In this document: positions 34,158 through 45,846 of the stretch, piece by piece
Position numbering within the stretch: position 1 is the first letter of the stretch
Layout of the letters: each line of letters starts with the position of its first letter
Assembly: GCA_030278955.1 (NCBI GenBank)
Contig: JAOANR010000010.1
Location: forward strand, 19,746,444 to 19,810,443
Length of the DNA stretch: 64,000 nt
Source: Hygrophila difformis
Lineage: Eukaryota; Streptophyta; Magnoliopsida; Lamiales; Acanthaceae
Direction: 5' to 3'
Translations under genes and position numbers: made by a program
Notes under the pieces: model-generated
Told to the model about the DNA's origin: nothing
Seen by the model: only the letters and a program-made list of their open reading frames with translations
The model's database searches: none

Positions 34158-35364
34158 ATACTGATCGTCCCCGAGCAGTCAGAGTCAGTGCTCCTAGGAG
34201 CTTGGACTCTGCATATTCAATCCATTTGCGTGGCCTTAGAAATTTCATTCTTTTTATATTGGGATAAGACAATCAAAATTACAAGTATTAAACTCTCTTG
34301 GTTGCAGTGTTTAATGGAATGATACTTCTCACTTGAGTATACATACAGACCAATCATTATTGTTAATTCTTCTTGAATATGTGTTTAGAAATTCTCATTG
34401 GCTTAATCCTTGAATTCAAGCATGACATGAATCATTAATCAATCAAAGCAGAGCCTCACATATAGTAGAATCGGAAAGTTCACTCACTCTCAAGATTGAC
34501 TTTTATCATCAACACTCAAAATCAAATTCAATTAAACTCTCCCATAAGCTTGCAACTGGACCAACTCGCCACCGGCTCATTTCTTCAAATCGAGATCCCG
34601 AGGTCTTATTCAAGGTTATAACGGGGCATACGGTTGTAACATTTGGTAGGAAAAGGAATTATTGGGCTAAAAAGTGACATGACACCATTCCACCATAGCT
34701 TGGCATGTTGCAGAATTTATGATCATCATTATTGCTATCTTTCTTTTGTTTTTCTTTCTTTTTCTATTGCATGACATTAGACTGTGTCTAATTTGCTTTG
34801 TCACTTGCAATTTATTCTTGTTGAATGGATCTCAACTTTTTTTTTTTTTTTTTTGAATTGATTTATAGCATACCGATTGATACATATTTGATGATCAAAA
34901 ATTACAATGCCTTGATGGGATGGCTCATGTACACTTGGGTTTGATTTTCTTGGTCTTTTTGTAAGGCTAGGAATAATATAGTGACTTCAAAGAAAAATTA
35001 GGCTTAAAGGCTCAGATTGGTTGATCCTAACGGGAAAATGTTTTTGGGTTTGGAATTCAAACGAAGGCCAAAATTTGGTTTTCTAGGTGCCTCGATCATA
35101 TGCTCGATTTCGGGAATATGGCATGGTCTTGAATCGGTCCCAATTGCAAGTTCTATTGCCCTTTTAATCGAATTGATTTACACCATCAAAGAAGTATTGA
35201 GTAAAAATGACTCGGCTCAGATCTCACAAGGGACGGTTTGATCATGTCATACATTTATTCTCAAATTTAGCCTTTGAAAAATTCTTACAACTCATTCAAT
35301 CAAATTCTCAACATGAAAGTTTGTTAGTCTTTCAAGTGATCATATCATTGGATTTTTATAGCTC
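34158..35364 (-). other. Non-coding internal tail of element C
   Basis: It matches positions 1-620 in part (reverse complement). An 18-T run lies near 34838. One 74-codon ORF on the + strand (35017-35241) has no recognisable similarity and runs against the element, so I do not call it. It ends at the target duplication of element N. Confidence 0.65.
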
Positions 35365-35369
35365 AAAAC

Positions 35370-38201
35370 TGTAACACCCCGGTTTTTGGTCACCCAGGTC
35401 GGGATGTCACCGTCACACCTCCCTAGCAAGACACGGTTTCTCCGAGCTTGCTAAAGAGATGCAAGGCTATGGTTTTTCAGAATTTAAAACATTCAAACAG
35501 CCCATTTATATATAATTTAAAAATAATACATCAAAGTTGCAGCGGAATATAATATTTACATAAGAACAATGCAGCGGAATTTAAATATAGCCAACACGGC
35601 CAGAATACGGGTTAAACAGGCCCGTTCATGCAATTTCCAGTCTAACGTAACATAAAAAAAATTAAATTGCTTCCGCAAACTTCCCATGAATGCATATGAT
35701 GATGCATATTCTTCAGCTCTGAAATAAACAGGGAAATAAAAATGGTTTGGTCAGCACTACGTGCTGAGTAAGTTACCACAAACATGATTGTGAGGTTTCA
35801 AAGCCTTTAATTAAATTTAAAAACATGTGCATAATATCCATGATTTAATTTATCCAACTAATAATAATTTAATTGCGTATTTTAAAAGACAAGGGTTTCC
35901 ATAAGATCATAATTCGACAACATGATAAAATAATCGCAAGACATAATTTAAAGGCATAATTTAAATAAGGAAACAATTTAAGTATTTCAGGATTTCACTA
36001 TCCCCCTTTTATTCGATATAATCTAGTATAATTTATTCTTGGGGAATCGAACCCGCAAGAACTCACATACATCCTAGGGATTCGAACCCGTAGGAATCAA
36101 CGCATATTCTGGGGAATCGAACCCGCAGAAAGACACACCCTGGGGAATCGAACCCGCAAGGTTTGACACGGACATCCTGGGGAATCGAACCCGCAGGAGA
36201 ACATACAATCGCCCTTGGGGAATCGAACCCGCAAGAACTCAAACACACCCTGGGGAATCGAACCCGCAAGGTTTGACACGGACATCCTGGGGAATCGAAC
36301 CCGCAGGAGAACATACAATCGCCCTTGGGGAATCGAACCCGCAAGAACTCAAACACACCCTGGGGAATCGAACCCGCAAGGTTTGACATGGACATCCTGG
36401 GGAATCGAACCCGCAGGTCAAACAAGTTTCGCAAATTTCACGAGTTTCATCAAGAGTTCAAGATTTGACTCGGTCAACCACAGTTTAATCTAAAATGCGT
36501 CTAAAATCAGATTTAATTTCAAAAATTCCGAAATTTCACGTCTGACTCCAAAACGTCAAGATCTACAACTTTCGTGTTTTAACTTTTTCAATCTGAGATA
36601 CCTAAATAGGTCAAAAACACTAATTTTCACAGAAGTATAAATCTGTCCGAATTTCCTAGGTCACAGTTTAGAGATTTCGAATTCTACCATAGCAAATCAA
36701 CTCCAAAATTAACGAAATTTGACAGAGATCATCTTAAGACATATATCTACAAGTTTCATGTTCAGCAAAAGATCTAATTCATCCTATTTCTATTGTCAAA
36801 AACGCCAACAAGTTCGGGCCAAGAATCTGTCAAGATTTCAAGATCCACATCCTAGCAGTTCGGTTTCGGGTGGATTTCATATATCAAATCATCACGAAAA
36901 ATTCTGAAAATTTACGGAGGTGTTCTTAACGCATAGATCTACAACTCTTATGTTCAACGCTAAGCCTAGATCGGTCTAGATCCAAGGTAGAAATCACCAA
37001 CAAGTTCGAACTAAAGTTCTGTCACCGTTTCAAGATCTAAACTCAAGGCAGGTCTGTTTGTGGTCGTTTTTGGATATCAAAACACGATGAAAAATTATGA
37101 AAATTTTTACAGTACATAGATCTATGTCTTAGGAACGTTTTTCGTGTTTTAAGTTTTTCCGTTTGAAGTCGTTTTAAGGTTCGGAAAAATTAGACAAAAT
37201 TGTTGCGCCGTTAAAAATCACATATGGACAGATTTACGAAAGATTTGCTCAAGTTTCTAGATTTGAATATTTTTACTACTCCCAAAACCGTGTAAGCGTT
37301 AACTTACTGATTTACGGATGTCTCGGCTCGATGATTCGGAGGCGTGGCTTCCACGTTCTTCGTTCTCCCTCCGAGATCCTTCGTTTTTCCTCAATGCGTC
37401 CGGATCGGGGTTTAGAATAGGAAAGAGATTTAATTAGGATTCGTTTTCGAATCTTGAATGGAAAAGAATGGACAAGAATGGTTCGAATCTTACCCCGATG
37501 ATCGAAGACTCCTAATTTTCGTCCAAGTCAGTCCCTTGATTCGGTTTTGTGCCTCCGACGACTCCGGAATTAGGGTTTTGTGTGTAGAGAGATTTCGTAG
37601 GGTTTTGTAAAGATGTTCGGGGCTCCCAAGGGGGTTTATTTATAGATATTTAAGACCTAGGGCGTCCAAGATCTGACCACAAGCGTCTTGAGTCGAGATA
37701 TGTTCAACTGAAAGTCGAAAAATCCGCGTTCGGGCGAGAAAATCGCGGAACGGCCGCAACTGCCAAGTGGCGCGCTCTTGGCGCGGTGAACCCCTAAAGA
37801 CCGCGCGGCGACCGCGCCGTCCTGGCCTGGACTTCGGTCTGGGCCGGGTCGTGCGATCCGTCGGGCGTTTCCTCCTCTCTTTCGGACTTCTATCCCCCTA
37901 TGTTCCCGGATTCGGATTTCCGGGGTATCTTCGGGCTCCGATTTCCTATCTTAATTTTACTCGGATCTAAATTTATGTTTGGACTCGAGTTATTGAGCCC
38001 ATCGGTGTTGGGTTTCCGTGTAACCATTTATTCGATTAAATTGTCTTCGGCTTCCCGGGTTCTTGGAATTTTGATTCCTTTTTAATTTAAATTTCATTTC
38101 TCATCTTTTATGATTCTTTATCCCTTTATCATGTTTATTATATTTATTTATTTATTTATTTATTGCATTTATTTTATGTTGGAAAATTCTCTGGTATTAC
38201 A
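35370..38201 (-). repeat. 3' LTR of element N
   Basis: 2832 bp; + strand ends are TGTAACACC and GGTATTACA. It contains the tandem array 36041-36420 and a - strand TATA box (TATAAATA) at 37644-37637. It is nearly identical to 40346-43213. Confidence 0.93.
36041..36420 (-). repeat. Tandem array with 11 RNA polymerase III B-box-like units (left LTR of N)
   Basis: Eleven units spaced 31-38 bp each contain, on the - strand, a match to the B-box consensus GGTTCGANTCC inside GCGGGTTCGATTCCCC. Three units (38+35+37 bp) form a higher-order repeat of about 110 bp. The long ORFs here are translations of the repeat. I see no matching A box or tRNA cloverleaf. Confidence 0.85.
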
Positions 38202-38459
38202 GTCTACCCTCCTTAAGAATCAACTTCGTCCTCGAAGTTGTGTTTCGGCTTTTCTCGTGCTAAAGTCTTTTGTTTGTTTTATTATTTTGTGACTGAACTT
38301 AGAATTAAAACTTCTAAGCTGCCTACGTACCCGGTAAAGGGATCAAGCCATAACGTAGTTCAAAACAATTTGAATATGTTTATTTATTCATTCGGAATAC
38401 ATATCGTCGAAAATAAATGTCTATTTTACGGGGTATTACATCCTCTCCCCCTTAGGACT
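38202..38459 (-). promoter_or_regulatory. Polypurine region of element N, with two tract-plus-LTR-start copies
   Basis: On the - strand AAGGAGGGTAGAC precedes the LTR start TGTAATACC at 38201. About 230 bases upstream a second tract AAGGGGGAGAGGA is followed by TGTAATACCCCG (near 38450-38427), another LTR-like start. One of the two is presumably a relic. Confidence 0.7.
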
Positions 38460-39551
38460 TCAGTTATGTCCCCATAACTGCCTACTTATTATTCTCTTCC
38501 TTGATCTCCTTGTTGAGGGTTTACCAATTCTATCCTCCTCAATCATCTCCTCATGAACATTACATTCTCTAATCATGTGGTCTTCCCCACCACATCTATA
38601 ACAAGTCCCACGCCTTGGGCACTCGCGCACCAGATGGGCTTGATGGCATTCTGGGCAACGGGGTACGACTGTACGACGTATGCCATTTCTCCCATTATAG
38701 AAATCCTTATTCTCGTTCCTATCTTGTCCACCGTTATTGCTCCGATTCTTCTTCTCAAATCCTTGCGAGTCCTTGCTCGTCTCCCCATTTTCCTTACGCT
38801 TCAGTTGCTGGACTCGATCAATTGCTACAGCTCGATCATAAACCGTCTGCAGGTTCGTGAATTGTCCTACTGCAAGTATCTCCCGGATACTAAGGTTCAG
38901 ACCCATCTCGAATTTCTGAGCCTTGTCAGAGTCGGTTGGTACTATCCTCGTAGCAAATCGTACCAACTCCTTAAACCGGGTGTAATACTCCTGCACCGTC
39001 CGTCCCTCTTGCTTCAGTGATAAAAACTCTTCGTACATTGCCGCCTTGGTGCTCATGGGGTAGAATCGGTCCCTTAAATCCTCCTTAAGTTTAATCCACG
39101 AATAAGCTTCTTCAGCTTCCTCTAAATTCCTCTGGAGGTCTTGCCACCACTCATCGGCTTCGCCTCCTAAGTAGTAGGTTGCTACTCGTGTCTTTGCCTC
39201 ATCAGGACATTTGATAGCATCCAAGAGCTTATCAAATGTACGGATCCACCCCTCTAGTTTGGCGGGATCCTCCTGCCCATCATAACGTGGTGGTTGATAG
39301 GGATTCACCAACGCTAGATAGTTGGTTTGAGCTACGGGCGGAGGTACTGCTGCAGGTGTCCTATGCACCTCTGTATTTCCTAATGCTACTAGGAATCCCT
39401 CTATCCTTTTTAAACGTGCTTCCATATTATTGGGCGCTTGAGGCACTTGCTCTCCTAGGTTCTGAGGGCTTTCACTGTTGTTGGGCGTGTTGGAAAGGTT
39501 AGCGTCGGTGCCGTTTGGACTCACCTTCCTTGGTTTCCTCCTAGGCGCCAT
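38460..39551 (-). CDS. gag: Gag of element N (chromovirus type)
   Basis: The protein has 363 residues and starts at ATG 39551. A capsid core of Retrotrans_gag type is at about 80-235 (LEGWIRTFDKLLDAI, YYLGGEADEWW, LKEDLRDRFYP, EYYTRFKELVRFA). A basic linker follows, and then two zinc knuckles near 300-330: CPECHQAHLVREC and CYRCGGEDHMIREC. It would form particles and bind the element RNA. No protease or RT follows, so pol must come from a related element. The open frame and young LTRs suggest recent activity. Confidence 0.9.
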   Translation of the reverse strand: MAPRRKPRKVSPNGTDANLSNTPNNSESPQNLGEQVPQAPNNMEARLKRIEGFLVALGNTEVHRTPAAVPPPVAQTNYLALVNPYQPPRYDGQEDPAKLEGWIRTFDKLLDAIKCPDEAKTRVATYYLGGEADEWWQDLQRNLEEAEEAYSWIKLKEDLRDRFYPMSTKAAMYEEFLSLKQEGRTVQEYYTRFKELVRFATRIVPTDSDKAQKFEMGLNLSIREILAVGQFTNLQTVYDRAVAIDRVQQLKRKENGETSKDSQGFEKKNRSNNGGQDRNENKDFYNGRNGIRRTVVPRCPECHQAHLVRECPRRGTCYRCGGEDHMIRECNVHEEMIEEDRIGKPSTRRSRKRIISRQLWGHN

Positions 39552-40345
39552 TTTCTGTTATAACGTGTATAGATTAGCTTATCTTGTTTAGATAGATCGC
39601 TCGAACAAGAAATTTACTAAATTGTATATGAGACCAAGTGTTAAACGCGCGCCCATAAGGCCACGTTTAGAGCATCGTGAGTTTCAAATTTCGAATTCCG
39701 AATTTTCGGATTTGTTGTTTGGAAATCCAAACAAGATTTTTGGAATAAAGAGTGTTTTAATAAAACTTGATTTTCTTATTGTTCCACATGAGGAAGTTTT
39801 CTAGTTCGTACCATGATAGGAATGGCTAGAGCCGAGATTTGTTATGCTTAGGCGTGCGCTTAGATGAACGTGATCTAGAACTAAGGCAGGATCAGTATCT
39901 AGTTATTGCTTCTAATTCGATGTCATGCCTCAAGATTATATAGGTGTAACAAGAGATCTAAGTTAATTTCGCCAAGATTCTAGGTTCAACTTCGCCAAGA
40001 TTCTAAGTTCAAATTCGCAAAGATTCTAAGTTAAAATTCGCAAAGATTCTAAGTTCTCTACATAAAAGAGATGCAATATGCAAATGCAAATGATGATTCC
40101 CCCCAAAAAAAATAATTTAATGCACTTTATATATTTTTTTCCCATGGTTTTTAAATAAAAATTTCTCCATGGAAATAATACTTTAAAATTTAAAATATTA
40201 CTCAAAATATTAATAATAGTTTAAAAATAATAATGGTTTTAAAAAAATGTTAGTTTAAAAATAGTCGGGCTCTGATACCACTTTGGTATCAGATATTTTC
40301 TTCAAAATAGATAGCTTTAAAATATTCTGGGCTCTGATACCACTT
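39552..40345 (-). promoter_or_regulatory. Leader of element N with duplicated initiator-Met primer site
   Basis: On the - strand TGGTATCAGAGC at 40342-40331 lies three bases after the 5' LTR and matches the initiator tRNA-Met primer site common in plant LTR elements. A second identical copy lies at 40280-40269. The remaining leader, about 0.7 kb, is AT-rich without ORFs that I can support. Confidence 0.85.
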
Positions 40346-43213
40346 TGTAACACCCCGGTTTTTGGTCACCCAGGTCGGGATGTCACCGCCACACCTCCCT
40401 AGCAAGACACGGTTTCTCCGAGCTTGCTAAAGAGATGCAAGGCTATGGTTTTTCAGAATTTAAAACATTCAAACAGCCCATTTATATATAATTTAAAAAT
40501 AATACATCAAAGTTGCAGCGGAAAATAATATTTACATAAGAACAATGCAGCGGAATTTAAATATAGCCAACACGGCCAGAATACGGGTTAAACAGGCCCG
40601 TTCATGCAATTTCTAGTCTAACGTAACATTAAAAAAATTAAATTGCTTCCCCAAACTTCCCATGAATGCATATGATGATGCATATTCTTCAGCTCTGAAA
40701 TAAACAGGGAAATAAAAATGGTTTGGTCAGCACTACGTGCTGAGTAAGTTACCACAAACATGATTGTGAGGTTTCAAAGCCTTTAATTAAATTTAAAAAC
40801 ATGTGCATAATATCCATGATTTAATTTATCCAACTAATAATAATTTAATTGCGTATTTTAAAAGACAAGGGTTTCCATAAGATCATAATTCGACAACATG
40901 ATAAAATAATCGCAAGACATAATTTAAAGGCATAATTTAAATAAGGAAACTATTTAAGTATTTCAGGATTTCACTATCCCCCTTTTATTCGATATAATCT
41001 AGTACAATTTATTCTTGGGGAATCGAACCCGCAAGAAAACAAACAATCGCCCTTGGGGAATCGAACCCGCAAGAACTCACATACATCCTAGGGAATCGAA
41101 CCCGTAGGAATCAACGCATATTCTGGGGAATCGAACCCGCAGAAAGACACACCCTGGGGAATCGAACCCGCAAGGTTTGACATGGACATCCTGGGGAATC
41201 GAACCCGCAGGAGAACATACAATCGCCCTTGGGGAATCGAACCCGCAAGAACTCAAACACACCCTGGGGAATCGAACCCGCAAGGTTTGACACGGACATC
41301 CTGGGGAATCGAACCCGCAGGAGAACATACAATCGCCCTTGGGGAATCGAACCCGCAAGAACTCAAACACACCCTGGGGAATCGAACCCGCAAGGTTTGA
41401 CACGGACATCCTGGGGAATCGAACCCGCAGGTCAAACAAGTTTCGCAAATTTCACGAGTTTCATCAAGAGTTCAAGATTTGACTCGGTCAACCACAGTTT
41501 AATCTAAAATGCGTCTAAAATCAGATTTAATTTCAAAAATTCCGAAATTTCACGTCTGACTCCAAAACGTCAAGATCTACAACTTTCGTGTTTTAACTTT
41601 TTCAATCCGAGATACCTAAATAGGTCAAAAACACTAATTTTCACAGAAGTATAAATCTGTCCGAATTTCCTAGGTCACAGTTTAGAGATTTCGAATTCTA
41701 CCATAGCAAATTAACTCCAAAATTAACGAAATTTGACAGAGATCATCTTAAGACATATATCTACAAGTTTCATGTTCAGCAAAAGATCTAATTCATCCTA
41801 TTTCTATTGTCAAAAACGCCAACAATTTCGGGCCAAGAATCTGTCAAGATTTCAAGATCCACATCCTAGCAGTTCGGTTTCGGGTGGATTTCATATATCA
41901 AATCATCACTAAAAATTCTGAAAATTTACGGAGGTGTTCTTAACGCATAGATCTACAACTCTTATGTTCAACGCTAAGCCTAGATCGGTCTAGATCCAAG
42001 GTAGAAATCACCAACAAGTTCGGACTAAAGTTCTGTCACCGTTTCAAGATCTAAACTCAAGGCAGGTCTGTTTGTGGTCGTTTTTGGATATCAAAACACG
42101 ATGAAAAATTATGAAAATTTTACAGTACATAGACCTATGTCTTAGGAACGTTTTTTGTGTTTTAAGTTTTTCCGTTTGAAGTCGTTTTAAGGTTCGGAAA
42201 AATTAGACAAAATTGTTGCGCCGTTAAAAATCACATATGGACAGATTTACGAAAGATTTGCTCAAGTTTCTAGATTTGAATATTTTTACTACTCCCAAAA
42301 CCGTGTAAGCGTTAACTTACTGATTTACGGATGTCTCGGCTCGATGATTCGGAGGCGTGGCTTCCACGTTCTTCGTTCTCCCTCCGAGATCCTTCGTTTT
42401 TCCTCAACGCGTCCGGATCGGGGTTTAGAATAGGAAAGAGATTTAATTAGATTCGTTTTCGAATCTTGAATGGAAAACAATGGACAAGAATGGTTCGAAT
42501 CTTACCCCGATGATCGAAGACTCCTAATTTTCGTCCAAGTCAGTCCCTTGATTCGGTTTTGTGCCTCCGACGACTCCGGAATTAGGGTTTTGTGTGTAGA
42601 GAGATTTCGTAGGGTTTTGTAAAGATGTTCGGGGCTCCCAAGGGGGTTTATTTATAGATATTTAAGACCTAGGGCGTCCAAGATCTGACCCCAAGCGTCT
42701 TGAGTCGAGATATGTTCAACCGAAAGTCGAAAAATCCGCGTTCGGGCGAGAAAATCGCGGAACGGCCGCAACTGCCAAGTGGCGCGCTCTTGGCGCGGTG
42801 AACCCCTAAAGACCGCGCGGCGACCGCGCCGTCCTGGCCTGGACTTCGGTCTGGGCCGGGTCGTGCGATCCGTCGGGCGTTTCCTCCTCTCTTTCGGACT
42901 TCTATCCCCCTATGTTCCCGGATTCGGATTTCCGGGGTATCTTCGGGCTCCGATTTCCTATCTTAATTTTACTCGGATCTAAATTTATGTTTGGACTCGA
43001 GTTATTGAGCCCATCGGTGTTGGGTTTCCGTGTAACCATTTATTCGATTAAATTGTCTTCGGCTTCCCGGGTTCTTGGAATTTTGATTCCTTTTTAATTT
43101 AAATTTCATTTCTCATCTTTTATGATTCTTTATCCCTTTATCATGTTTATTATATTTATTTATTTATTTATTTATTGCATTTATTTTATGTTGGAAAATT
43201 CTCGGGTATTACA
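40346..43213 (-). repeat. 5' LTR of element N
   Basis: 2868 bp. It carries the tandem array at 41017-41430 and the - strand TATA box at 42656-42649. It is 36 bp longer than the left copy because it has one extra array unit. Confidence 0.93.
41017..41430 (-). repeat. Tandem array with 12 B-box-like units (right LTR of N)
   Basis: Units begin at about 41017, 41055, 41090, 41125, 41156, 41193, 41231, 41266, 41303, 41341, 41376 and 41413. All keep GGTTCGATTCC on the - strand. It has one unit more than the left LTR. Confidence 0.85.
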
Positions 43214-43218
43214 AAAAC

Positions 43219-43728
43219 TTCGAGAGTTCATGTCATGCATATTTTTAATTGTTTTATCCCAATGTAATAGTCTGAAAATTTCATCATCAGCCTAAATTCA
43301 ACATGTGAATTTAGGTGACAGATTTATGCTTGTTTTATGCCGGTTTGTTTAATTGAAAGCAGTAAAAAGACACTGTGAGCATGCAAGCATGTCACAGCTT
43401 GTTTTTGGCGTGACAGTCACTTATTCATCTTGGACTGCCACACATCTTCTCTTTTTTTTTTTTTTTTTTTTGAATGGAGAACTCAAGACGAAATTCTCTT
43501 GTGGAAAGCAGTAGGTGTACGACTTCCAAAATATGTCGTACAACTATTAAAACAAACAAATTCAAGGTTCGTTATACAGTACACGACCTTAATTACAACC
43601 AGACATCAATACAGACAAAGCTGTACACTTGAATGGGTTAGCATCACAGATCAATCAAAAGATTACCCCAAACATAGTCCCAGTCAGTTCAGTCAAAAGT
43701 GAATCTATACAGATTTAGTCCATCTTCA
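43219..43728 (-). other. Non-coding region of C after the F-box gene
   Basis: It lies between the F-box gene and element N. It contains a T run of about 22 near 43449 and no supported ORF. It continues beyond N at 35364-34158. Confidence 0.6.
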
Positions 43729-43743
43729 ACATCCTCCCCCTTT
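43729..43743 (-). promoter_or_regulatory. Internal polypurine motif overlapping the F-box stop (element C)
   Basis: On the - strand AAAGGGGGAGGATGT is followed by TGAAGATGG, the same form as the LTR-proximal tract and LTR start. It begins at the stop codon of the F-box gene, so it marks the downstream edge of the cargo. Confidence 0.6.
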
Positions 43744-45846
43744 TATCCTTGGAAGAAAATTCTGGTCCAGTGGACATAATTCGTCAGGCTGCAGGGTACG
43801 CAGAAATCTACCATGTCATCCTCATCTTCCTCCATCACCCTGGTGCAGTAGACTCTTGGTCCTTGATTTCCGAACAGGTCGGGTGTCTCCAGGCTATCCG
43901 CTAACCATCCGAAGACGTTAGTCCCAACGTATTGCATGACGAACCTGCTGGTTATGATCCTGTCGATCATTGACACTCCCTGCTGGACCTGTTCATTGTC
44001 CAGCTTGCTGAGTAGCATGTGTCCCCTGACAAAGATTGAGGCCTTGTGGTTGTCCTCAATCCCTTCCTTTAGTAGCTCACACGCCAGAGTCTCGTTTCCT
44101 GCTCCGAATGCCTGCAGGGCTGGGATGAGTTTCAGGTTGTAGTTGCCAGCTTCTTTGCACTTGACCATGAGTGCCTCCTTTTGCAGTTCCATCCTCTGTT
44201 CCCACATCTTGACGATGGTGGTTTCCAGTTCACACCTTCTGTAGACAATGGGAAGATCAGCTGCATCCCTGAGCTTGGTGCACACTTCTCTGACCTTCCA
44301 CACTTTCTTGATGCAATCCTCTCCGATGCGGGAGAGGATTTCTCCTAGGAGCTCTACTGGCAGATCCAGTAGTTGAGTTTCTTCCTCGTGATCTTCGTTT
44401 TGGGCTAGGGGAATGATGTCTCTGAAAAGACATGGAGAGATGATTAGGTCTGAGACCCTCAGCCTCATACCTTCAGCCACTTCAAAGTACAGTTCACTTT
44501 CTAGAACCTGTCTCACTTGAGGCACACTATGAAAGTCCAAGGGGTCAGATTATCAAATCTACTCTTATTTCAGCAAAAACGAGGAAAGCAAGAGAGATAT
44601 AAGGATCTTGGATCCTTAAAATTTTTCTTAGACTATAAATAGTCTAAGATGTTTTTGGGGTGGTCAAAGGACCAAAAAAAGAAAATTTCGTAGGTTGTTG
44701 AGCCTACGAAAGAATTTGATTTTTATCACTTAAACAGTGATTTAAATCATGTGAGGTAGGGCAGATAAGAGATTAATGATGAAAATCGAATGCAAGCGAT
44801 AAATTATGCAATTACTAGTATGTATAATGGACCATGACCAAAAATAAGAAATAAAAATAAAAGTAGACATGCATACATACAAAAGGTGATTTTTGGATTT
44901 TTATGAAAAGGTGTTGACTTGTTTATTTAATGAAATTGGGGGTGTGAGTGGTCCCCCATTTGGATTTTGATTTGGAAAGTGGGTTTTTAAGGAATAAAAC
45001 AAAACATTCCTTACAAGTATTTCCCACTTGTTCCAAGTTGACAAAGATCAAACACTTAAACAAAGAATACTCTGAGAATTTGTCTTTTTATACATAAATG
45101 CCATGCCAAAAATGTTGGAAAAAATTTGGCATGGTTTCGTCTGTACCATGTGTCCCGGATGTGCAAACATCAACTTCTCGAGTTGAGTTTGTAAAGTGTG
45201 GGGAGCATGTGCCCGACAAAAGCATTTATTACCAATTTACTCAGATAATAGCATACATGCAAGCACCAAAACAAACAGAAAAAATTGGTCCATCTATACT
45301 ACTGTAATGTACTAATGTTACCGACAAAACTCATGCTTTAAAAACATAAATTTTGTAGCTATCATCAGTATGCATTTTCAGTCATCATAATCAAACATCT
45401 ACTGAACAAAGCAATAGAGCGACTAAGAAACAAAATCACAGTGTTACCCTATATCCACATAATAACACAAAATAAGGCTAAGACATCGAAATACTACATG
45501 AGAACAAACAAACCCAGATTTTTGGGGGTTTTGCAACCCTCATTTTCAAAATAAAAGAATTTCCCTTCACAAAAACATTCGAACCCCATCAATGGCAGTT
45601 TCACAAAAAGCCCTAAAAATCTAGGTTCTGCCCTAGTGGTTCTACCCTTATTCCCGAACTACCTAACACATTCCGGGCACATTCCGACCATCCCCATCGT
45701 GAAAAACGAAACACATTCCCTCCCCCAACCCAGATTTCGCAAGGAATACAAAGAGACAAAACTAAAAACTGCGAAAACCGAGTGCGAAAATGGAAAAGAA
45801 ACACTTACCCCCTGCTCCCACTTGGATTAGACGAAGAAGACGCCAT
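43743..45846 (-). CDS. F-box protein of element C (At2g35280-like, two exons)
   Basis: Predicted exons on the - strand are 45846-45809 (38 nt, starting ATGGCGTCTTCTTCG, donor GTAAGT) and 44421-43743 (acceptor CTTTTCAG). The sum is 717 nt, giving 238 residues in frame. The F-box core LPVELLGEILSRIG is followed by a TPR/Sel1-like region (CKEAGNYNLKLIPALQAFGAG, LKEGIEDNHKASIFVRGHMLLS) and C-terminal cysteines (RVYCTR, DFCVPC). Splice phase matches the F-box genes of element A. It lies after pol and its own palindrome-rich promoter tract, as in A. An unspliced ORF starting at 44540 would add an unrelated N-terminus and is less likely. SCF adaptor role inferred. Confidence 0.86.
44422..45808 (-). 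other. Intron of the element C F-box gene
   Basis: The intron is 1387 nt, GTAAGT to CAG, AT-rich, in phase 2. It is much longer than the introns of genes 2 and 3 in element A. No other gene is visible inside. Confidence 0.7.

Larger units (their letters stand above)
35365..43218 (-). mobile_element. Element N: gag-only LTR retrotransposon nested in C
   Basis: LTRs are 35370-38201 and 40346-43213, flanked by AAAAC at 35365-35369 and 43214-43218. On the - strand: 5' LTR (right copy), initiator-Met primer site, gag 39551-38460, polypurine region, 3' LTR (left copy). The internal region is only 2.1 kb and encodes no pol, so N is non-autonomous. LTR ends TGTAA/TTACA and the Gag type suggest a chromovirus (Tekay/Del-like) relative. 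Close LTR identity shows it is the youngest insertion in the window. Confidence 0.93.

Noticed and set aside
35017..35241. 74-codon + strand ORF in the tail of element C
   Set aside because: It has no recognised similarity, runs against the element, and no homologous ORF is visible in the matching tail of E.
36041..36420. CRISPR-like array of regularly spaced identical words
   Set aside because: It lies in the LTR of a plant retrotransposon, is duplicated in the other LTR, and its spacers repeat; it is a minisatellite.
36041..41430. tRNA genes suggested by GGTTCGATTCC
   Set aside because: Only the T-arm/B-box word is present; no acceptor stem, D arm or anticodon arm can be formed around it.
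36063..41507. ORFs of 60-123 codons on both strands in the N LTRs
   Set aside because: They are translations of the tandem repeat (recurring CGFDSPG-like units) and are open only because of the repeat.
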